Part shown: piece after piece, positions 43,420-47,849 of the stretch
How the letters are laid out: the number at the start of each line of letters is the position of its first letter
How positions within the stretch are numbered: position 1 is the first letter of the stretch
DNA from: Bacillota bacterium
GTDB lineage: Bacteria; Bacillota; Clostridia; Peptostreptococcales; Anaerovoracaceae
Direction: 5' to 3'
DNA length: 47,849 nt
NCBI GenBank assembly: GCA_030525285.1
Contig: JAUNFA010000011.1
Coordinates: forward strand, 1-47,849
Notes under the pieces: generated by a model
Database searches by the model: none
What the model saw: only the letters and a program-made list of their open reading frames with translations
Told to the model about the DNA's origin: nothing
Made by a program: the position numbers and the translations under genes

Positions 43420-45018
43420 TTACCTTTCGTATTCAATGACACCATCAATTATTGTCATATCCACATTAAGCTCTTTGATTTTGTCGGGAGCTGTTTCCAA
43501 GAAGTTGCTGTCAAGGATTACCATATCTGCAAGTTTTCCGACTTCCAAACTACCCTTTATCTGTTCCTCACATGATGCGTACGCGCCGTTGTAGGTGAAC
43601 ATTCTTAATGCTTCCATTGGTGAAATTCTTTCGTCAGGGTTTATAACATTACCACCTATTGTTTCGCGATTTACTGCTAAATGAATACCCATCAAAGGGT
43701 CTGAGAAAGTAATAGGACAATCACTGGCACCGGCTGTAATTATGCCCTTATCAATGAAACTTTTAGCTGTAAACATCTTGAATGCTCTGTCTTTGCCGTA
43801 ATTTGTAATGTATCCGTCACCGAATTCATATAAGAAAATTGGATTGCAGATAGGCACTATGTTCAGCCGCTTAATTCTTTCTAATAAATCGTCATTTATC
43901 ATTGCACAATGCTCAATCCTATGTCTGCTATTATCTCTTGGGTACAGCTTCATAGCTTTTTCGATAGCATTTACTATCACAGTTACACCCTTGTCACCAA
44001 CAGCATGACTTGTTATTTGCCAATTTCTTTCTTGAGCCTTGATGATGTACTCATCTACTAATTCTTGTGAGTGAGACAAGATTCCATAATTGTTTGGATC
44101 TATTTCATACGGTTCAAATGTTGCTGCTGTAGGACCGCTACTGGAGCCGTCAATCATAAGCTTTGCAGGCCCCAACTTGAAGTGATTGTTGCCCATGCCG
44201 GAGTGAATACCTACGTTGAGATAGCTATCTACGAACTGAAGGTTATCCGCAAAGGAAAAAATCATAGAGTACAACCTGATTTTGAATTTGTTTTGTTCTA
44301 TAGCATTTTGGATGGCATTCATCTGAATTGGACCGTAGCCACCAGAATCATGAATTGAAGTAACACCTTCTTTGAGTAGCATCTCATTTGCTGCAACCAT
44401 TCCTTCAATAATTTCTTCCTCCTTAAGAAGTGCAGCCTTAAACATGGCCATATGTCCTTCTTCAAGCATGACGCCTGAAATTTCTCCGTTTTGTCGTGTG
44501 AATGTTGCGGGGTTGAAATTGTCAGTATTTGTTATTCCGGCGATTTCTATGCTTCGTGAATTGTGTGCTGAAATGTGATTGCACACTCTTGTGAGCATTA
44601 CAGGGTTATCTGGTGCAACTTGATCCAAATCCCATTTATTTGGATTTCGTTGCTCCTTAAGATACTGATCGTTATATCCCCAACCTCTTATCCATTCACC
44701 TTTTGGTGTATCTTTTGCCCTTTCAAAAACGGCTTCTTTAATATCCTCAATGGAAGATACTTTTGAAGGTCTGCAGTCAATTGCGAGTGCATTTACCCCC
44801 ATTACAGCGGTGTGAATATGCGAATCAATGAATCCTGGAACTACCGATCTTCCATTCAACTCTATTATTTTAGTATCATCACTTTTAAAAGTTGAAATAT
44901 ACTCTTCGTTTCCGAGTGCAATTATTTTATTATCTCGAATTGCAATAGCTCTGTGGATAGTGTCGTTGCTGTCAATGGAAATGACAGGGCCTCCAGTAAG
45001 AATAAGATCTGCTTTCAT
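43420..45018 (-). CDS. YtcJ-like amidohydrolase (amidohydrolase family 3)
   Basis: The 532-aa metal-dependent hydrolase of the urease superfamily has the first ligands in PGFIDSHIHTAVMG, later ones in SHAVGDKG and HRIEHCAMI, and the final Asp in GASDCPITF. It starts with DLILTGGPVISID and ends with a small beta domain (GKLADMVILDSNFL). AGGAGG precedes the ATG. The actual substrate of YtcJ-type enzymes is usually unknown; N-acyl amino acids, cyclic amides or formamides are possibilities. It forms a two-gene minus-strand unit with the M20 hydrolase, downstream of the second symporter. Confidence 0.9.
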   Translation of the reverse strand: MKADLILTGGPVISIDSNDTIHRAIAIRDNKIIALGNEEYISTFKSDDTKIIELNGRSVVPGFIDSHIHTAVMGVNALAIDCRPSKVSSIEDIKEAVFERAKDTPKGEWIRGWGYNDQYLKEQRNPNKWDLDQVAPDNPVMLTRVCNHISAHNSRSIEIAGITNTDNFNPATFTRQNGEISGVMLEEGHMAMFKAALLKEEEIIEGMVAANEMLLKEGVTSIHDSGGYGPIQMNAIQNAIEQNKFKIRLYSMIFSFADNLQFVDSYLNVGIHSGMGNNHFKLGPAKLMIDGSSSGPTAATFEPYEIDPNNYGILSHSQELVDEYIIKAQERNWQITSHAVGDKGVTVIVNAIEKAMKLYPRDNSRHRIEHCAMINDDLLERIKRLNIVPICNPIFLYEFGDGYITNYGKDRAFKMFTAKSFIDKGIITAGASDCPITFSDPLMGIHLAVNRETIGGNVINPDERISPMEALRMFTYNGAYASCEEQIKGSLEVGKLADMVILDSNFLETAPDKIKELNVDMTIIDGVIEYER

Positions 45019-45057
45019 TTTATTACCTCCTAAAACTATAGATAACAGTTTATAAAG

Positions 45058-45087
45058 AAATAGGACCCCACAACGAGGTCCTATTTT
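45058..45087 (-). terminator. Terminator of the second SSS symporter operon
   Basis: AAAATAGGACC/GGTCCTATTTC (minus strand) with a 9-nt loop and a T-rich exit, 21 nt past the symporter stop. It separates the symporter from the amidohydrolase transcript. Confidence 0.8.
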
Positions 45088-45107
45088 GTCAGTGAATAAA
45101 ATAATGT

Positions 45108-46598
45108 TTATTCAAAATTCTTTCCATCATAGAAGTCGTCGAACTGAGCCTGAACCTTGTCCATTACTGAGTCTGGTCTTGGTTTAGTAACTAATGAAAC
45201 GATAACAAATACGATAATGTTGAGGAGTAATGATAACAGGTTTCCGCCACCTGACATTGAGAATACCCATGGAGGAGTAATTATGCCGAATGTGAACAGG
45301 CAAAGGGATCCGATACCAACTAATAAACCTGCAATTGCTCCGGCGGTAGTTGATTTTCTCCAAAACAACGCACCGACCGTAGGTACGATTACTTGAGCGG
45401 TACCTGCAAGTGCTACTAAGCCGATTGTTACCAATGCACCAGGTACTGTTAAGTTCATTACGTATGCTACTGCTGAGAAGATAAGAATAGCCCAACGGCC
45501 AACCCATACTAACTGCTTTTCAGACATATTCTTGTTGATATAACGCTTATGAATATCAACTGTATAAACTGCTGACATAGCATGAATCTGTGAATTTGCT
45601 GTTGACATTGCAGCCGCAGCACCACAAGCGATGATGAAGCAAGCTAGAACATATGGAGCATATTCGTATAATACAGTAGGTAAAATCTTATCAGTCTGTT
45701 CGATATCTGGGCAAAGAATGTTTGCGGAATTACCAACTAACATTGAGCCGATGTATGCAATAGCTGCGACACCAAGTAGGAATGGCATCAAATTGAACAG
45801 CTTATGAGATTTAACTGCATACATTCTAGTCCATAACTGAGGTCCCATGAATGAGCCAATAGGAGTGATGAGGAACATGGATAGCCAGCTCATCCAGTTA
45901 TCACCAACAATAACCTTTTCAGGTGAGTGCTGTGCAATGTAGCTGAACAGTTCGCTTATGCCTCCCACCTTGTCGATATTTACAATGTACAATCCCGCAA
46001 AAATCATTCCAAAGAATAGTAGTGCACCGTAGAAGATATCTGTCCATGCTACAGCTCTTAATCCACCAGACCATACATAAATGATAATTACCAGGTAGAA
46101 AATTAGACCTGCAACCCAGTATGGAATGAGTCCACCTGATGCAACTTCAATGAGGTATGCGCCCCCTGTAAGCTGAATCTGCAGATAAGGTAATGTGAAG
46201 ACCAGCATGATGACTGCCACAATATTACCAAGAGCTTCTGAACCATAGTGGAACAAGAAGAAGTCTTTTGGTGTAATAAGGTTATTAACCTTACCAAAGT
46301 ACCATACCTTTTTACCGATGATCATATACATTACACCGAATAAGATGTTCCATGCTATTGCAGTCCAATAGAGAGGACCTTCAAGGAAGAACCATGAGTT
46401 GGAACCCATGAATGCAAATGCTGACCACCAAGTTGCCGCTACTGTAAAGAATACTGCTACGGAGCCCATGCCTCTACCCTGAACGAAGTAGTCGTCAGTA
46501 GTCGGTATGGATTTTTTACCAGCGACTGCACCCATTACGAGTGGAATAAACATAAATAAAGCGATAATTGCTAATGCGATAGCCTGTTGACTTGTCAT
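45108..46598 (-). CDS. SSS-family sodium:solute symporter (second copy)
   Basis: The 496-aa protein has about 13 TM helices. Landmarks are TTDDYFVQGRGMGSVAVFFT, ATWWSAFAFMGSNSWFFLEG, ITPKDFF, LPYLQIQLTGGAYLIE and STANSQIHAMSAVYTVDIHK. These match the copy at 38079-39551 very closely. It overlaps the small membrane gene upstream by 4 nt (ATGA type), so the two are co-translated, as in PanF/YhdT-like pairs. It is likely the main importer for the amidohydrolase/M20 substrates; the substrate is not readable. Confidence 0.9.
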   Translation of the reverse strand: MTSQQAIALAIIALFMFIPLVMGAVAGKKSIPTTDDYFVQGRGMGSVAVFFTVAATWWSAFAFMGSNSWFFLEGPLYWTAIAWNILFGVMYMIIGKKVWYFGKVNNLITPKDFFLFHYGSEALGNIVAVIMLVFTLPYLQIQLTGGAYLIEVASGGLIPYWVAGLIFYLVIIIYVWSGGLRAVAWTDIFYGALLFFGMIFAGLYIVNIDKVGGISELFSYIAQHSPEKVIVGDNWMSWLSMFLITPIGSFMGPQLWTRMYAVKSHKLFNLMPFLLGVAAIAYIGSMLVGNSANILCPDIEQTDKILPTVLYEYAPYVLACFIIACGAAAAMSTANSQIHAMSAVYTVDIHKRYINKNMSEKQLVWVGRWAILIFSAVAYVMNLTVPGALVTIGLVALAGTAQVIVPTVGALFWRKSTTAGAIAGLLVGIGSLCLFTFGIITPPWVFSMSGGGNLLSLLLNIIVFVIVSLVTKPRPDSVMDKVQAQFDDFYDGKNFE

Positions 46599-46843
46599 TT
46601 GTCGTCACCTCCCTCTTCGGGATCTTTTTCGCCCCAGCTGGTTTTATATGCCCAGAGCATTATTGCACACATATAAATCCATCCCAATAGCATGAATCCA
46701 TAAGCGAATGGAAGACCGAAAATTGTCGGTTCTGCCAAATCTTTAAAGAATAGAACTCCAGGGAATTCCATCGCCATAAAGCCAATAAGCAGTAATACGC
46801 GCTGCACTATGCCTATTGTTGACAGTTTAGAATTTCTTCTCAT
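46595..46843 (-). CDS. Small two-TM partner of the SSS symporter
   Basis: An 82-aa protein with two hydrophobic helices (residues about 11-31 and 44-65) and a charged C-terminus (WGEKDPEEGGDDK). Many SSS symporters have such a short partner (YhdT or DUF3311-type). The overlap with the symporter start and AAAGGAG upstream of its own ATG support co-expression. The first symporter at 38079 lacks an equivalent. The exact family is not certain. Confidence 0.78.
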   Translation of the reverse strand: MRRNSKLSTIGIVQRVLLLIGFMAMEFPGVLFFKDLAEPTIFGLPFAYGFMLLGWIYMCAIMLWAYKTSWGEKDPEEGGDDK

Positions 46844-47036
46844 TAGATTGTTCTCCTTTCTGTGAATTTATAGTAATAACTAAAATGCTTAACTTAACTA
46901 TAGCAAGTGAAAATCAAATGCTAATTAAATGAGAGTTAAGAAATGTTAGAGAGTACTAAATATTTTGAAAATAGCGACAATAATGCTTGATGATTGAAAT
47001 TATTGTGATATTCTCTATAAAAAGGAGGATTTAGTT

Positions 47037-47246
47037 ATGAGTGACAATGGTAATAAGACATCCGGATTTATAGTTAGGTTTTTAATTATATTTATTCCAC
47101 TTATGATTATGATGTTCTTGATGCATATTGCGGGAATTACAAAAAATCTGTTTATGACAATAATATTAAGTTTGGCTATAGTTTGGATGATTCAGTCAAT
47201 ATATAAGAAAGCATTAAAGGCTAAAGAAGAAAAGGAAATAAAGTAG
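47037..47246 (+). CDS. Small two-TM membrane protein
   Basis: 69 aa, unrecognised. A short polar N-terminus precedes two hydrophobic helices (residues about 10-31 and 36-54), followed by a Lys/Glu-rich tail (KKALKAKEEKEIK). The AAAGGAGG site 7 nt before ATG and the strong terminator after it make it a credible single-gene unit. It is divergent from the symporter operon across 193 nt of A+T-rich sequence, in which I see no clear promoter. Confidence 0.7.
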   Translation: MSDNGNKTSGFIVRFLIIFIPLMIMMFLMHIAGITKNLFMTIILSLAIVWMIQSIYKKALKAKEEKEIK

Positions 47247-47272
47247 AAATTCCACACTCTTTTAATATTACT

Positions 47273-47315
47273 CAAAAGCGACAGTTGCAACTCCTAAGAA
47301 AAACTGTCGCTTTTG
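47273..47315 (+). terminator. Terminator of the small membrane protein gene
   Basis: CAAAAGCGACAGTT and its exact complement form a 14-bp stem with a 15-nt loop; the 3' arm ends in TTTTG. It works equally on either strand. From 47316 to 47412 I see nothing identifiable. Confidence 0.85.
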
Positions 47316-47412
47316 AATGTAATGAACCATTTGTGTATTAATGATTAGTATAATCTTAAATCCTTTGATATACTTGGAATATGATAAGAGTTTTATGTTT
47401 ATGTTAGTATAA

Positions 47413-47580
47413 CTGAACAAATATGTCACAATGTTTATTGCGGCGGCCCTTGTGGTGGTGCTTAGGATGCTGGCAACAAGATTCAAATGGGGGTTGCCGG
47501 TGGCTGATGAAATAAGTATGCACGAACTGCGAAAAACATTACCTACTCCGTTGGAATATCAATCATTCCAACAGCAGTGA
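47413..47580 (+). pseudogene. Remnant of a TRIC/UPF0126 membrane protein C-terminus
   Basis: An open stretch after a TAA at 47410-47412 reads AAALVVVLRMLATRFKWGLP (residues 9-28 of the fragment), the usual ending of TRIC/UPF0126 cation-channel proteins (R-x-LA-x-RF-x-W-x-LP). Nothing resembling the first 170 or so residues lies upstream. The frame then runs on into unrelated sequence that overlaps the recombinase remnant on the other strand. It appears to be a 3' end left by recombination. The family call rests on a short motif. Confidence 0.5.
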
Positions 47581-47695
47581 AATACACATCAACTTTTACA
47601 TAACAGTGACCGCTTGATTTGTCGTTATTGTGAACTTCAATTCGTTCAATAAGTGTATTCACAAGCGTTGGCGTAAGTTCTTTAATTTTTGCATA
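47543..47695 (-). pseudogene. C-terminal remnant of a large serine recombinase
   Basis: A 50-codon frame begins right after an in-frame TAA and ends at TAG. It contains IKELTPTLVNTLIERIEVHN, then SSGHCYVKVDVYFTAVGMID. This resembles the DUF4368-type C-terminal tail of large serine recombinases in conjugative and mobilisable transposons. The resolvase and recombinase domains that should precede it are missing: upstream sequence is a hairpin and another gene's tail. It marks a former integration, deletion or rearrangement. Confidence 0.6.
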
Positions 47696-47703
47696 TTATT
47701 CAA

Positions 47704-47738
47704 CAAGGCCCGTACCAGTTAAACTGATACGGGCTTTG
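47704..47738. terminator. Hairpin between the recombinase remnant and the edge gene
   Basis: Two 17-nt arms (CAAGGCCCGTACCAGTT and AACTGATACGGGCTTTG) pair with two G-U wobbles and almost no loop. U-runs are short on both sides. It follows the stop of the minus-strand frame at 47752 by 14 nt, so a terminator for that gene is likely. Confidence 0.6.
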
Positions 47739-47751
47739 TTATGCTCCGCGT

Positions 47752-47849
47752 TTATCCGTCCCCTAACGCTAATAACACAGTGTCTGCAAGGAGTAGAGAA
47801 GCACCTTGCCGCCTCTCTGCTCCCTTACTTTCTTGCTTATTTTCGGGGG
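47752..47849 (-). CDS. Tail of an unrecognised gene, cut by the window edge
   Basis: A minus-strand frame open from the right edge ends QGASLLLADTVLLALGDG then TAA, with a charged stretch before it (ENKQESKGAERR). I do not recognise it. The hairpin just downstream and the recombinase tail beyond suggest it may belong to a mobile element, but 32 codons are too few to judge. The frame may also be chance. Confidence 0.35.
   Translation of the reverse strand, partial: PENKQESKGAERRQGASLLLADTVLLALGDG

Noticed and set aside
46994..47021. TTGAAA-16 nt-TATAAA as the promoter of the 69-aa membrane protein
   Set aside because: Transcription would begin inside the ribosome site, leaving almost no leader.
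47268..47486. 72-codon minus-strand frame near the right end
   Set aside because: It runs through a strong terminator hairpin and covers the TRIC remnant on the other strand. It has no ribosome site.

Overview
The window comes from a low-to-mid GC anaerobic Firmicute, most likely a Clostridia/Peptostreptococcales-type amino-acid fermenter. The signs are the gene order of the ribosomal super-operon, heavy AGA use for arginine, strong GGAGG ribosome-binding sites, Zn-type S14, zinc-lid adenylate kinase, the cysteine-poor clostridial S4, ferredoxin-dependent indolepyruvate oxidoreductase, and the acetyl branch of lysine synthesis under a lysine riboswitch. The family-level placement is an inference from gene content. 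LAYOUT. (1) 1-12.1 kb, + strand: the distal part of the S10-spc-alpha super-operon, from rplV (cut by the window edge) through secY-adk-map-infA-rpmJ-rpsM-rpsK-rpsD-rpoA-rplQ, closed by a strong terminator. (2) 12.2-19.0 kb: a minus-strand calcineurin-like phosphoesterase with a degenerate metal site, a TetR regulator, the housekeeping sigma factor rpoD, a putP-type Na+/solute symporter, a small alarmone synthetase and an NSS-family symporter. (3) 19.1-24.0 kb, minus strand: iorA-iorB-paaK-like ligase-aminotransferase, a complete aryl-2-oxoacid/aryl-acyl-CoA module for aromatic amino acid metabolism. (4) 24.2-31.1 kb, + strand: a VTT-domain membrane protein, then promoter, lysine riboswitch, attenuator, lysA, an aspartokinase-like gene with eroded catalytic motifs and an apparent AUU start, dapF, dapA, dapB and dapH. 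(5) 31.2-38.0 kb: a minus-strand metallo-beta-lactamase-fold hydrolase, then a tight five-gene + strand operon: CmpB-like membrane protein, SanA/DUF218 protein, an unrecognised 123-aa protein, a 905-aa iron-sulfur protein with two GltD-like modules, and a FixC/geranylgeranyl-reductase-like flavoprotein. (6) 38.1-47.3 kb, visibly more A+T-rich: two related SSS symporters bracket a membrane histidine kinase/OmpR-type regulator pair, an M20 hydrolase and a YtcJ-like amidohydrolase. This looks like an acquired uptake-and-hydrolysis locus. (7) 47.3-47.85 kb: a scar with remnants of a TRIC/UPF0126 membrane protein and of a large serine recombinase C-terminus, then the tail of an unknown gene at the edge. 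HOW IT FITS. Regions 3, 4 and 6, together with the symporters, suggest an organism that imports and ferments or salvages amino acids and amides while making its own lysine/diaminopimelate. The best candidates for undescribed biology are the five-gene redox operon of region 5, the aspartokinase-like and phosphoesterase-like proteins that keep their folds but have lost consensus catalytic residues, and the symporter/two-component/hydrolase locus next to recombinase debris. No CRISPR array, tRNA, rRNA or intact insertion sequence was seen.
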